DNA of 64,000 nucleotides from Kineococcus rhizosphaerae (GTDB lineage: Bacteria; Actinomycetota; Actinomycetes; Actinomycetales; Kineococcaceae): NCBI RefSeq assembly GCF_003002055.1, contig NZ_PVZF01000001.1, forward strand, positions 62,001 through 126,000, in the 5' to 3' direction. A program made the position numbers and the translations under genes. Under the pieces are notes generated by a model. That model was given only the letters and a program-made list of their open reading frames with translations, was not told the DNA's origin and did not search any database. How positions within the stretch are numbered: the stretch's first letter is position 1; each line of letters starts with the position of its first letter. This document shows, piece by piece, positions 40,129 to 48,903 of this stretch.

Positions 40129-40746
40129 GTGACCAGCACCACCCCCCTCGTCGGTGTCCTCGCCCTGCAGGGCGACGTGCGCGAGCACGTCGCCGCCCTC
40201 GAGGCCGGGGGGGCTCGGACCACCACCGTCCGGCGCGCCTCGGAGCTGGCGGAGGTCGACGGTCTGGTGCTGCCCGGCGGGGAGTCGACCACCATCGACC
40301 GGCTGCTGCGGGTCTTCGACCTGCGGGACCCGCTGCGCGCCCGCATCGCCGAGGGGCTGCCGGTCTACGGCTCCTGCGCCGGGATGATCCTGCTCGCCGA
40401 CCGCCTGCTGGACGGCGGGAAGGACCAGCAGACCCTGGGCGGCCTGGACGTCACGGTGCGGCGCAACGCCTTCGGCCGGCAGGTCGACTCCTGGGAGGAG
40501 GACCTGCCGCTGGCCGGCATCACCGACGACGGCCCGCCCGTGGACGCCGTGTTCATCCGCGCGCCCTGGGTGGAGGACGCCGGCGAGGACGTCGAGGTGG
40601 TCGGCCGACTGGGCGCCGGGCCCGCCGCGGGTAGGATCGTGGCGGTGCGGCAGGGCGCGCTGCTGGCCACGTCGTTCCACCCGGAGATCACCGGGGACGA
40701 CCGGGTGCACCGCCACTTCGTGGCGATGGTGCGGCAGCGCCTCTGA
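40129..40746 (+). CDS. pdxT: Pyridoxal 5'-phosphate synthase, glutaminase subunit
   Basis: A 205-residue class I glutamine amidotransferase that feeds ammonia to Pdx[12 protein letters not shown] marks the start, [11 protein letters not shown] the glutamine site, C83 in [11 protein letters not shown] is the nucleophile, and FHPEI near residue 185 supplies His and Glu. GTG start, probably leaderless. It is followed by yebC, as in mycobacteria. Confidence 0.96.
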   Translation: MTSTTPLVGVLALQGDVREHVAALEAGGARTTTVRRASELAEVDGLVLPGGESTTIDRLLRVFDLRDPLRARIAEGLPVYGSCAGMILLADRLLDGGKDQQTLGGLDVTVRRNAFGRQVDSWEEDLPLAGITDDGPPVDAVFIRAPWVEDAGEDVEVVGRLGAGPAAGRIVAVRQGALLATSFHPEITGDDRVHRHFVAMVRQRL

Positions 40747-40801
40747 GGCGCGCACGGGTTTTCGGTAGGCGAAGCAGTTTCAGCGAGGCGGAGGGAAGCA
40801 C

Positions 40802-41563
40802 ATGTCCGGCCACTCCAAGTGGGCGACGACCAAGCACAAGAAGGCCGTCGTCGACGCCAAGCGTGCGAAGAGCTTCGCTCGGCTCATCAAGAACATCGAG
40901 GTCGCGGCGCGCACGGGCGGCGGTGACCCCGCCGGCAACCCGACGCTCTACGACGCCATCCAGAAGGCGAAGAAGACCTCGGTCCCGGCCGACAACATCG
41001 ACCGCGCCGTCAAGCGCGGCTCCGGCGCCGAGGCCGGCGGGGCCGACTGGCAGACCATCACGTACGAGGGCTACGGCCCCAACGGCGTCGCGCTGCTCGT
41101 GGAGTGCCTGACGGACAACAAGAACCGCGCCGCCATGGAGGTCCGCACCGCCATGACCCGCAACGGCGGTTCGCTGGCCGACCCGGGTTCGGTCGCGTAC
41201 ATGTTCTCCCGCAAGGGGGTCGTCGTCGTCGGCAAGGAGGGCACCACCCTCACCGAGGACGACGTCCTCGCCGCCGTCCTCGAGGCCGGCGCCGAGGAGG
41301 TCACCGACCAGGGCGACACCTTCGAGGTCGTCAGCGAGGCCACCGACCTCGGCGCGGTGCGCGACGCGCTGAAGGAGGCCGGCATCGAGTACGACTCGGC
41401 CGACAACAGCTTCCTGCCCAGCGTCGAGGTCCCCCTCGACGCCGAGGGCGCGGCCAAGGTGTTCCGGCTCATCGACGCGCTCGACGACTGCGACGACGTC
41501 CAGAACGTCTACGCCAACTACGACGTCTCCGACGACGTGATGGCGGCCCTCGAGGACGCCTGA
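40802..41563 (+). CDS. YebC/PmpR family protein
   Basis: A 253-residue YebC-family protein. [20 protein letters not shown] is the classic N-terminus; [19 protein letters not shown] marks the central domain. These proteins were first seen as transcriptional regulators near ruvC; recent work gives YebC a role in translation of proline-rich stretches. ATG with GGAGG about 7 bases upstream. It precedes ruvC and ends before a hairpin. Confidence 0.93.
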   Translation: MSGHSKWATTKHKKAVVDAKRAKSFARLIKNIEVAARTGGGDPAGNPTLYDAIQKAKKTSVPADNIDRAVKRGSGAEAGGADWQTITYEGYGPNGVALLVECLTDNKNRAAMEVRTAMTRNGGSLADPGSVAYMFSRKGVVVVGKEGTTLTEDDVLAAVLEAGAEEVTDQGDTFEVVSEATDLGAVRDALKEAGIEYDSADNSFLPSVEVPLDAEGAAKVFRLIDALDDCDDVQNVYANYDVSDDVMAALEDA

Positions 41564-41583
41564 CACCCCGCCGGGCCACCCGT

Positions 41584-41624
41584 CACAGCCCCCGCGACCG
41601 CCGCGTGCGATCGTGGGGGCTGTG
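41584..41624 (+). terminator. Hairpin between yebC and ruvC covering the ruvC start
   Basis: Arms 41584-41597 and 41611-41624 pair over 14 bases with one mismatch. The right arm contains the GGGGGC ribosome site and the GTG start of ruvC. It may terminate yebC transcripts and restrict ruvC translation. Confidence 0.6.
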
Positions 41625-42257
41625 CGCGTGCTGGCGGTCGACCCCGGGCTGACCCGGTGCGGGATCGGGGTGGTCGACGCCGTCCGGACCGGGCGCCGGG
41701 CGCAGATGGTCGCGGTCGGGGTGGTCCGCACGCCCGCCGACGACCCCGTCGAGGCCCGCCTGCTGGCGATCAGCGAAGGCCTGGAGACCTGGCTGGACAC
41801 CCACGAGCCGGACGTCGTCGCCGTGGAGCGCGTCTTCGCCCAGGCCAACGTCCGCTCCGTCATGGGCACGGCGCAGGCCGCCGGGCTCGTGCTCGTGGCC
41901 GCGGCCCGGCGGGGCCTGCCGGTCGCCATGCACACCCCCAGCGAGGTGAAGGCCGCCGTGACCGGCAACGGCCGGGCCGAGAAGGAGCAGGTGACCGTCA
42001 TGGTCACCCGCGTCCTCGGGCTGGACACCCCGCCGCGACCGGCCGACGCCGCCGACGCCCTCGCGCTGGCCCTGTGCCACCTGTGGCGGGGCGGGGCGAC
42101 CTCCCGGCTGGAGGCCGCCACGCACTCGGCGCTGGTGACGGGCCGGCGCAACGCGTACGCCGAGGCGGAGGCTCAGGCCCGGGCGGCAGGGGCCAGCCGC
42201 TCGCGCAGGAACGTCGTCGTGCGCTCCCAGGCCAGCTCGGCCGACTCGCGCCGGTAG
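41622..42257 (+). CDS. ruvC: Holliday junction resolvase RuvC
   Basis: A 211-residue endodeoxyribonuclease that cuts Holliday junctions. Acidic active-site residues are D7 ([10 protein letters not shown]), E69 (VAVERVFAQ), D142 and D145 ([11 protein letters not shown]). The start at GTG 41622 gives the canonical RVLAVDPG N-terminus; an upstream GTG at 41613 would add MGA. The C-terminus is about 25-30 residues longer than usual and overlaps the 3' end of an antisense dienelactone hydrolase gene by 85 bases. No SOS box is seen upstream. ruvA and ruvB are not contiguous with it. Confidence 0.95.
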   Translation: MRVLAVDPGLTRCGIGVVDAVRTGRRAQMVAVGVVRTPADDPVEARLLAISEGLETWLDTHEPDVVAVERVFAQANVRSVMGTAQAAGLVLVAAARRGLPVAMHTPSEVKAAVTGNGRAEKEQVTVMVTRVLGLDTPPRPADAADALALALCHLWRGGATSRLEAATHSALVTGRRNAYAEAEAQARAAGASRSRRNVVVRSQASSADSRR

Positions 42258-42892
42258 TTCGGCCGCTCGTCGTTGTAGAAGGCGTGCGGGGCGGGGTACT
42301 CGTGCAGCGTCACGTCCACGCCCGCCTGCTCCCGGATCCGCTCGGCCGTGGCGCGCACGTCGGCGAGGGGGACGGACTCGTCCTGCTCGCCGTAGTGGCC
42401 CAGCACGGCCGCCCGCACCCCGGAGTAGTCGGTGTCCGTCCCCGGCAGGCCGTACCAGGGCACCGCCGCCCCGATCCGGTCCCCCTGCTGCGCGGCCAGC
42501 CGCAGCACGAACGCACCGCCCATGCAGAAGCCGACGGCGCCCACGGTGGCCGACGTGACCTCGGGCCGGTCGAGCAGGTAGGTCACGGCACCGGCCAGGT
42601 CGCGGGCCGCGCGGTCGACGGGCAGGCTCACCAGGAGCTCCTGCGCCTCGGCCGAGTCGTGGGTCGTGCGGCCGCCGTACAGGTCCGGGGCCAGGGCCAC
42701 GAAGCCCTCGGCGGCGAACCGGTCGACGATCGCGACGACGTGGTCGGTCAGCCCCCACCACTCCTGGATGACGATGACGCCCGGACCGCTGCCGGACTCC
42801 GGCACGCGCAGGTAACCGTGGGCGTGCCCGGACTCGGTCGCGCTGTCGAAGGTGACGTTCTGGCGGGGGTTCTCGGTGTCTGCGTGGCTCAC
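42173..42892 (-). CDS. Dienelactone hydrolase family protein
   Basis: A 239-residue alpha/beta hydrolase. The triad is Cys in [13 protein letters not shown], Asp in [13 protein letters not shown] and His in [31 protein letters not shown] and PDLYGG are also typical. Members open dienelactones or related esters; the natural substrate is unknown. GTG at 42892. It lies antisense between ruvC and ruvA, overlapping ruvC's 3' end, and its start faces the ruvA promoter at about 60 bases. Confidence 0.9.
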   Translation of the reverse strand: MSHADTENPRQNVTFDSATESGHAHGYLRVPESGSGPGVIVIQEWWGLTDHVVAIVDRFAAEGFVALAPDLYGGRTTHDSAEAQELLVSLPVDRAARDLAGAVTYLLDRPEVTSATVGAVGFCMGGAFVLRLAAQQGDRIGAAVPWYGLPGTDTDYSGVRAAVLGHYGEQDESVPLADVRATAERIREQAGVDVTLHEYPAPHAFYNDERPNYRRESAELAWERTTTFLRERLAPAARA

Positions 42893-42954
42893 GGCGACAC
42901 TCTGCCCCCGACCTCGCGGCGGCGCGCCTGAGGGGCCGTGTCGCAGGGGCCGTC

Positions 42955-42980
42955 TAGCCTCGGCTCGTACAAGCGTTCGT
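42955..42980 (+). promoter_or_regulatory. ruvAB promoter with LexA/SOS-type box
   Basis: A -10 box TAGCCT lies at 42955-42960. At 42965-42980, TCGTAC-AAGC-GTTCGT matches the actinobacterial SOS box TCGAAC-N4-GTTCGA at 10 of 12 positions and covers the expected transcription start. LexA binding would block ruvAB until DNA damage. Confidence 0.65.
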
Positions 42981-42997
42981 CTCGTCCTGGAGGTTCG

Positions 42998-43600
42998 GTG
43001 ATCGCGTCGGTGCGCGGGCAGGTGCTCGCGGTTCGGCTGGACTCGGCCGTCGTCGAGGTGGGCGGGGTCGGCATGTTCGTCCTGGCCGCCCCGGCGACCC
43101 TGGCCGGGCTGCGCGTGGGGGAGGAGGCGCTGCTGCACACCACGCTCGTGGTGCGCGAGGACTCCCTGACGCTGTTCGGCTTCGCCGACGCCGACGAGAA
43201 GGAGGTCTTCGAGATCGTCCAGACGGCCTCGGGCGTCGGGCCCAAGATGGCGCTCGCGATGCTCGCCGTGCACCGCCCCGACGGCATCCGCGCGGCCGTG
43301 GCCGCCGAGGACCACGCCGCGCTCGTGCGGGTCCCGGGCATCGGCAAGAAGACGGCCCAGCGCATCTGCCTGGAGCTCGGTGACCGGCTCGGGCCTCCGT
43401 CGGGTGCGGTGCCCGCGCCCGTGGCGACGGGGTCGGACAGCCGCAAGGACCAGGTCGTCGAGGCCCTGGTCGGGCTCGGGTACCCGCTCAAGCACGCCGG
43501 GGACGTCGTCGACGTCGTGCTGGCCGACGAGACCTCCGACGTCGCCGACGTCGCCGGGACCCTGCGCGCGGCCCTGCGCCACCTGTCGGGTCGCGGATGA
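42998..43600 (+). CDS. ruvA: Holliday junction branch migration protein RuvA
   Basis: A 200-residue DNA-binding subunit of the RuvAB motor. An OB-fold domain ([20 protein letters not shown]) is followed by two helix-hairpin-helix motifs ([14 protein letters not shown] and [13 protein letters not shown]) and domain III at the C-terminus ([19 protein letters not shown]), which contacts RuvB. GTG at 42998 has GGAGG close by. The stop overlaps the ruvB start (ATGA). Confidence 0.96.
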   Translation: MIASVRGQVLAVRLDSAVVEVGGVGMFVLAAPATLAGLRVGEEALLHTTLVVREDSLTLFGFADADEKEVFEIVQTASGVGPKMALAMLAVHRPDGIRAAVAAEDHAALVRVPGIGKKTAQRICLELGDRLGPPSGAVPAPVATGSDSRKDQVVEALVGLGYPLKHAGDVVDVVLADETSDVADVAGTLRAALRHLSGRG

Positions 43601-44664
43601 GCGAGCGGCTGGTGACCACCGGGGCCGACGACCGCGAGCGCGCGGCCGAGTCGGCGCTGCGCCCGCACGGCCTGGACGAGTTCGTCGGCCAGCAGGTCGT
43701 GCGCGAGCAGCTCTCCCTCGTCCTGGACGCCGCCAAGGCCCGGGGGATGCCCAGCGACCACGTCCTGTTCTCCGGTCCGCCCGGGCTCGGCAAGACGACG
43801 CTGGCGATGATCGTGGCCTCGGAGATGGGTGCCCCGCTGCGGCAGTCCAGCGGCCCGGCGATCCAGCACGCCGGGGACCTGGCCGCCGTGCTGAGCTCGC
43901 TGGACGAGGGGGAGGTGCTCTTCCTCGACGAGATCCACCGGATGGCCCGGCCCGCCGAGGAGATGCTCTACATCGCGATGGAGGACTTCCGGGTCGACGT
44001 CGTCGTGGGCAAGGGGCCGGGGGCCACGGCGATCCCGCTGGAGCTGCCCAAGTTCACCCTCGTCGGGGCCACGACCCGCGCGGGCCTGCTGCCCGCGCCG
44101 CTGCGCGACCGCTTCGGGTTCACCGGCTACCTCGACTTCTACACGACCGAGGAACTGGTGAAGGTGCTGCGGCGCAGCGCCGCCCTGCTCGGGGTGCAGC
44201 TGACGGCCGAAGGTGCCACGGAGATCGGCAGCCGCTCGCGCGGGACGCCGCGCATCGCCAACCGGCTCCTGCGCCGGGTGCGCGACTGGGCCCAGGTGCG
44301 CGGTTCGGGGATCGTCGACCGCGCCGCCGCCCGTGCCGCGCTGGAGGTCTACGAGGTCGACGAGCGGGGGCTGGACCGCCTCGACCGGGCCGTCCTGGAC
44401 GCGCTGTGCCGCCGCTTCGGCGGGGGGCCGGTCGGCCTGTCGACGCTGGCCGTCGTCGTGGGGGAGGAGGCCGAGACCGTCGAGACCGTGGCCGAGCCGT
44501 TCCTCGTGCGCGAGGGGCTGCTCGGGCGGACCCCGCGCGGGCGGATCGCGCTGCCGGACACGTGGGCGCACCTGGGGCTGACGCCGCCGCGGGACGCGCC
44601 CGCGGGCGCGGCGTGGCAGCTCGCGCTGGACGAGGAGCCCGCGGGGGAGCGGCCGGAGGACTGA
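43597..44664 (+). CDS. ruvB: Holliday junction branch migration ATPase RuvB
   Basis: A 355-residue AAA+ motor. Walker A is [12 protein letters not shown] (residues 59-70), Walker [10 protein letters not shown], sensor [19 protein letters not shown], and the C-terminal winged helix includes [18 protein letters not shown]. The C-terminus is extended by about 20 Ala/Pro/Glu-rich residues. ATG overlaps the ruvA stop. Together they move Holliday junctions for RuvC. Confidence 0.97.
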   Translation: MSERLVTTGADDRERAAESALRPHGLDEFVGQQVVREQLSLVLDAAKARGMPSDHVLFSGPPGLGKTTLAMIVASEMGAPLRQSSGPAIQHAGDLAAVLSSLDEGEVLFLDEIHRMARPAEEMLYIAMEDFRVDVVVGKGPGATAIPLELPKFTLVGATTRAGLLPAPLRDRFGFTGYLDFYTTEELVKVLRRSAALLGVQLTAEGATEIGSRSRGTPRIANRLLRRVRDWAQVRGSGIVDRAAARAALEVYEVDERGLDRLDRAVLDALCRRFGGGPVGLSTLAVVVGEEAETVETVAEPFLVREGLLGRTPRGRIALPDTWAHLGLTPPRDAPAGAAWQLALDEEPAGERPED

Positions 44665-44671
44665 GCCCGCC

Positions 44672-44677
44672 TAGACT
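44672..44677 (+). promoter_or_regulatory. -10 box (TAGACT) of the yajC leader
   Basis: TAGACT lies just after the ruvB stop, giving a leader of about 130 nt. The leader holds two GCCGGCACAGG direct repeats near 44744-44765 but no recognised riboswitch. Confidence 0.45.
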
Positions 44678-44810
44678 GCCCGCTTCGAGCCGGTCCGCGC
44701 AGGCCCCTGGAACCCGCCGGGGTGCCCCCGCGTTGGTCGGCCGAGCCGGCACAGGGCCGGCACAGGCACCGGCGAGCCGTCGATCCCCGCCGGTGCGGAG
44801 AGGGAATCCC

Positions 44811-45173
44811 GTGTTTGGTGGTTCGAACGTCATCCTGCTGGTCGCCATGGCGGCCCTGCTGGTCTTCATGTTCTCGAGGACGCGCAAGCAGCAGCGGGCC
44901 CAGCAGGAGATGCGCAACGGCATCGCGCCCGGCGCCCGGGTCATGACGACGTCCGGGCTGTTCGGCACGGTGGTCGAGACCTCGCCGGAGGAGATCGTCC
45001 TGGAGATCGCCCCCGGTCTGCAGACCCGCTGGACCCCGCGCGCCGTCGCGCGCGTGGTCACCCCCGTCACCGCGGCGGACGCGGTCCCGGACTCCCCCGA
45101 GGGCCTCGACCTGACCAAGCGCGACCAGGACACGCCGGGGGACGACGCCGCGGGCGGTGCAGCGCGTTCATAG
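44811..45173 (+). CDS. yajC: Preprotein translocase subunit YajC
   Basis: A 120-residue protein with one N-terminal helix (NVILLVAMAALLVFMF), the basic SRTRKQQRAQQEM segment and the YajC domain GIAPGARVMTTSGLFGTVVE. The C-terminal 40 residues are acidic and disordered. It joins SecDF in the accessory complex that helps the Sec translocon. GTG at 44811 with GGAGAGGG upstream. Confidence 0.93.
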   Translation: MFGGSNVILLVAMAALLVFMFSRTRKQQRAQQEMRNGIAPGARVMTTSGLFGTVVETSPEEIVLEIAPGLQTRWTPRAVARVVTPVTAADAVPDSPEGLDLTKRDQDTPGDDAAGGAARS

Positions 45174-45212
45174 CGACTGCTGGTAAGACAGCACTCGTCC
45201 ACGTGCAGTGAC

Positions 45213-45250
45213 TAGATTGTGCTGACCGGGTGACGTTCCGTCACCCGGTC
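45213..45250 (+). promoter_or_regulatory. secD leader: -10 box and perfect hairpin
   Basis: TAGATT at 45213-45218 is followed by a perfect 11-base inverted repeat (45224-45234 and 45240-45250, GACCGGGTGAC) around GTTCC. The hairpin lies within the expected 5' leader, 22 bases before the secD GTG. Confidence 0.55.
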
Positions 45251-45272
45251 GGCCCCCGTCCCGAGGTAGTGA

Positions 45273-47285
45273 GTGTCCAACGACCGGCCCACCGGGCCCC
45301 CACGAGTGCGCCGCGGCGCACCGATCCGCCGACCCCACCCCGGCCGCACCCTGGTGGCCCTGGTGCTCGTCGTCGTCGCCGTCTTCGCGGCGGTGGGGGC
45401 AGGAGCCGTCTGGAGCGACGCCAAGTGGTCGCCGGGTCTGGCGCTCGACCTGGAGGGCGGGACGCAGGTCGTCCTGACGCCGCGCTCGCTCACGGGCGGT
45501 TCTGTGCCGACCGAGCAGGTGCAGCGCGCCGCGGACATCATCCGCCAGCGCGTCGACGCGACCGGGCTGTCCGAGACCGAGGTGCAGGTCCAGGGCGGCC
45601 AGAACATCTCCGTCTCCATCCCGGGCCAGGCGACCCGGGAACAGCTGAACCTGATCTCCCAGTCCGCGCAACTGCGGATGCGCGTCGTGCTCTACGCCGA
45701 GCCCGTGCAGGCGGCGGCGCCGACGGACGGGTCGACGGCGGCACCGACCGACACGGCGACGCCGGGGGACACGGCCACGCCGGGCGACACCGCGACCCCG
45801 TCGGACACCGCGGCGCCCACGGGCACCGAGACGCCCAGCGGCGCGCCCACCGACACGCCCAGCCCCACGCAGAGCTCCGACGGGGCCGCCGCCCCCGCCG
45901 CGCTGCAGGCCGCGACGACCGCGCCCCCCGCCCCCGCCCCCGCGCCGGGCACCGCGACCACCACGGCGCCTTCGCTGGCCGACATCGCGACGCCGACGCC
46001 CACCGGCCCGGCCCAGCCGTCCACCACCCCCAGCCCCTCGCCCAGCGACGCCAGCGACCTCGCCTGGCGCGACATGCCCGAGGTGGCGCAGCTGTTCTAC
46101 GGCCTCGACTGCGCCGACCCCGCCCAGCGCCAGGGCGGCATCGTCGACGACCCGACCAAGCCGCTGGTCACCTGCAGCCAGGACGGGACCGAGAAGTACG
46201 TCCTCGGCCCTGCCGAGCTCGAGGGCACCGACCTCGTCAGCGCCTCCTCGGCCCAGGCGACCAACAGCCAGGGCTTCACCACGGGCGGCTGGCTCGTCCG
46301 GCTGAAGTTCAACGCCGAGGGCGGCAAGGCCTTCTCGGCGCTGACGACGCGCATCTCCACGCTGGAGTCGCCGCGCAACCAGTTCGCCGCCGTCCTCGAC
46401 GGGCTCGTCATCACCGCGCCCGTCGTGGACCAGCGCTACGGCGCCGACGTCGACATCACCGGCAACTTCACCCAGGCCTCCTCCGAGGCCCTGGCCCAGC
46501 AGCTGCAGTTCGGCGCGCTGCCGGTCTCCTTCGTCGTGCAGACCCAGGAGCAGGTCTCGGCCACCCTGGGGTCCGACCAGCTGCGCAACGGCCTCATCGC
46601 CGGCCTCGTGGGTCTCGTCCTCGTCGTGGCGTACTCCCTCGTGCAGTACCGCGCGCTGGGCCTGGTGACGATCGGCAGCCTCGTGCTGGCCGCCGCCTTG
46701 AACTACGGCGTCATCCTGCTGCTGAGCTGGCTGCAGGGCTTCCGCCTCAGCCTGGCCGGGGTCGCCGGCCTCATCGTCGCCATCGGCATCACCGCGGACT
46801 CGTTCATCCTGTTCTTCGAGCGCGTCCGCGACGAGATCCGCGACGGCAGGATCCTGTCCTCGGCCGTGGAGGCCGGCTGGCACCGCGCCCGGCGCACGAT
46901 CCTCGTCTCCGACGCCGTCAGCCTGCTGTCGGCCGTGGTGCTGTACATCCTCGCGGTCGGCAACGTCCGCGGGTTCGCGTACACCCTGGGCATCACGACG
47001 ATCATCGACGTCGTCATCGTCATGCTCTTCACCCACCCGGTCGTGGCCGTCCTCGCGAAGACGAAGTTCTTCGGGGGCGGGCACAAGCTGTCGGGCTTCG
47101 ACCCCGAGCACCTCGGGTCCGTCGTGGCCCGGCACGCGCTGCACCGCGGTGAGCACCGGCCGACCGTCGCCGAGCGGCGCCGGGCCGAGCGCGAGGCGGA
47201 ACGGGAGAAGGCCCGCAGCGGCGGCGGTCCCGGAGAGACGGCCGGCCGCAGCACCGGGAACGACGAGAACGAGGGCGACTCCTGA
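45273..47285 (+). CDS. secD: Protein translocase subunit SecD
   Basis: A 670-residue membrane protein of the RND-like SecDF motor, which uses the proton gradient to pull proteins outward. Residues 25-45 form helix 1; DLEGGTQVVLTPRS and QNISVSIPGQATREQL mark the P1 head. Residues about 145-260 are a long Ala/Thr/Pro-rich insertion with repeated DTATPG units, far longer than in most SecD. The C-terminal membrane domain has GSLVLAAALNYGVILLLSWL and GVAGLIVAIGITADSFILFF. GTG with GAGG upstream. The stop overlaps secF. Confidence 0.94.
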   Translation: MSNDRPTGPPRVRRGAPIRRPHPGRTLVALVLVVVAVFAAVGAGAVWSDAKWSPGLALDLEGGTQVVLTPRSLTGGSVPTEQVQRAADIIRQRVDATGLSETEVQVQGGQNISVSIPGQATREQLNLISQSAQLRMRVVLYAEPVQAAAPTDGSTAAPTDTATPGDTATPGDTATPSDTAAPTGTETPSGAPTDTPSPTQSSDGAAAPAALQAATTAPPAPAPAPGTATTTAPSLADIATPTPTGPAQPSTTPSPSPSDASDLAWRDMPEVAQLFYGLDCADPAQRQGGIVDDPTKPLVTCSQDGTEKYVLGPAELEGTDLVSASSAQATNSQGFTTGGWLVRLKFNAEGGKAFSALTTRISTLESPRNQFAAVLDGLVITAPVVDQRYGADVDITGNFTQASSEALAQQLQFGALPVSFVVQTQEQVSATLGSDQLRNGLIAGLVGLVLVVAYSLVQYRALGLVTIGSLVLAAALNYGVILLLSWLQGFRLSLAGVAGLIVAIGITADSFILFFERVRDEIRDGRILSSAVEAGWHRARRTILVSDAVSLLSAVVLYILAVGNVRGFAYTLGITTIIDVVIVMLFTHPVVAVLAKTKFFGGGHKLSGFDPEHLGSVVARHALHRGEHRPTVAERRRAEREAEREKARSGGGPGETAGRSTGNDENEGDS

Positions 47286-48268
47286 TGGGCATGGCGCAAC
47301 TGGGCAACCGGCTCTACACCGGTGAGTCCTCCTTCGACTTCGTCGGGCGCAGGAAGCTGTGGTTCCTCATCGCCGCCGCGCTCGTGCTGGTCTCGGCCGT
47401 CCTGCTCTGGAAGCCGGGCCTGACGTACGGCATCGAGTTCGAGGGCGGCGCGGAGTTCCGCGTCTCGGGGACGACGAACCAGGACGCGGCCCGCGAGGCC
47501 GTCGCGGCGGTCGTGCCCGACACCGTGCCCACCGTCACCACCGCCGGCGACGCCGTCCGGGTCCAGACGGAGACCCTGACGACGGCCCAGCTCGACGACC
47601 TCAAGGGCGAACTGGCGCAGAAGCTCGGCGTCGACCCCGCGAACGTCACGTCCTCGAGCATCGGCCCGAGCTGGGGGGCCGACGTCACGAACAAGGCCAT
47701 CACCGGCCTCGTCGTCTTCCTCGTCATCGTCTCGATCGTCATGGCGGTCTACTTCCGGGCCTGGACGATGGCGGCCGCCTCGCTCGTCGCCCTGTTCCAC
47801 GACCTGGTCATCACGGCCGGGGTCTACGCCCTCGTCGGGTTCGAGGTCACCCCGGCCTCGGTCATCGGGTTCCTCACCATCCTCGGGTACTCGCTCTACG
47901 ACACCGTCGTCGTCTTCGACAAGGTGCGCGAGAACACCGAGGAGGCGTTCGTGCGCCGCGACCGCACGTTCGGCGCGGCCGCGAACCACGCCATCAACCA
48001 GACCGTCGTGCGCTCGGTGAACACCACCGTCGTCGCCCTGCTGCCCGTCGCGGCCATCCTGTTCATCGGCGACCTCCTGCTCGGGGCGGGGACGCTGCGC
48101 GACATCAGCCTCGCGCTGTTCGTCGGGATGCTCGTCGGCGCCTACTCCTCCATCTTCGTCGCCACGCCCCTGCTCGTCGTGCTGCGCGGCCGCGAGGCCA
48201 AGGTCAAGGAGCTGGACGCCGACGTGCGCGCCGGTGTGCGCCCCGACGAGCCGGTGGCGGCCGAGTGA
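47285..48268 (+). CDS. secF: Protein translocase subunit SecF
   Basis: A 327-residue partner of SecD with six helices. Family motifs: GLTYGIEFEGGAEFRV, SIGPSWGADVTNKAI, and GFLTILGYSLYDTVVVFDKV in the membrane core. ATG shares one base with the secD stop (TGATG), so the two are made in step. Its stop overlaps the GTG of apt. Confidence 0.95.
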   Translation: MGMAQLGNRLYTGESSFDFVGRRKLWFLIAAALVLVSAVLLWKPGLTYGIEFEGGAEFRVSGTTNQDAAREAVAAVVPDTVPTVTTAGDAVRVQTETLTTAQLDDLKGELAQKLGVDPANVTSSSIGPSWGADVTNKAITGLVVFLVIVSIVMAVYFRAWTMAAASLVALFHDLVITAGVYALVGFEVTPASVIGFLTILGYSLYDTVVVFDKVRENTEEAFVRRDRTFGAAANHAINQTVVRSVNTTVVALLPVAAILFIGDLLLGAGTLRDISLALFVGMLVGAYSSIFVATPLLVVLRGREAKVKELDADVRAGVRPDEPVAAE

Positions 48269-48810
48269 GGGTGCCGGACGCCGAGGAGGTCGAGCGGACG
48301 GTCGTCGCCGGGTTCCGGGACGTCCCCGACTTCCCGCGGCCCGGGGTGGTCTTCAAGGACATCACCCCGCTGCTGGCCGACCCCGTCGCCTTCGGACGCG
48401 TGACCGGGGCCCTGGCCGCTGTCGCCCGCGAGGCCGGGGCCACCGCGGTCGCGGGCATCGAGGCGCGCGGGTTCGTGCTCGCCGCGCCCGCCGCCGAGCG
48501 CGCGGGGCTGGCGTTCTGGCCCGTGCGCAAGGCGGGCAAGCTCCCGCCGCCGGTGCTGCGCCGCGACTACGCCCTCGAGTACGGCACCGCCTCCCTGGAG
48601 CTGGCCGCCTCGGCGGTCCGCCCGGGTGAACGGGTCCTGCTCGTCGACGACGTGCTCGCCACCGGCGGCACCGCCCGGGCGGCCTGCGAGCTCCTCGAGG
48701 AGGCCGGCACGGAGGTCGTCGGTCTCGCGGTCCTGCTCGAACTCGCGTTCCTGCACGGCCGTCGCGCCCTCGGCGGGCGGGCCGTCGTCGCCCTGCACGC
48801 GCAGGACTGA
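48265..48810 (+). CDS. apt: Adenine phosphoribosyltransferase
   Basis: A 181-residue purine-salvage enzyme making AMP from adenine and PRPP. RDVPDFPRPGVVFKDITPLL is the Apt N-terminus, GIEARGFVLAAPAA follows, and the PRPP loop is VLLVDDVLATGGTA. GTG at 48265 overlaps the secF stop; GTG at 48271 is an alternative. secDF-apt-relA is a common actinobacterial order linking purine nucleotides with (p)ppGpp. Confidence 0.94.
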   Translation: MRVPDAEEVERTVVAGFRDVPDFPRPGVVFKDITPLLADPVAFGRVTGALAAVAREAGATAVAGIEARGFVLAAPAAERAGLAFWPVRKAGKLPPPVLRRDYALEYGTASLELAASAVRPGERVLLVDDVLATGGTARAACELLEEAGTEVVGLAVLLELAFLHGRRALGGRAVVALHAQD

Positions 48811-48868
48811 GGGCACCGCCGCGAGGGTGCCGTGCGGCGGGGGTGCCACGCAGCGTCCGCGTTCAACT

Positions 48869-48874
48869 TAGACT
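48869..48874 (+). promoter_or_regulatory. -10 box (TAGACT) of relA
   Basis: TAGACT lies 29 bases before the ATG, between apt and relA. A weak -35 region precedes it. Confidence 0.5.
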
Positions 48875-48903
48875 GGGTGCCCGGACGACACGGAGGCAGC
48901 GCC

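Noticed and set aside
41564-41621. SOS box upstream of ruvC
   Set aside because: No TCGAAC-N4-GTTCGA-like sequence was found; only the hairpin is present.
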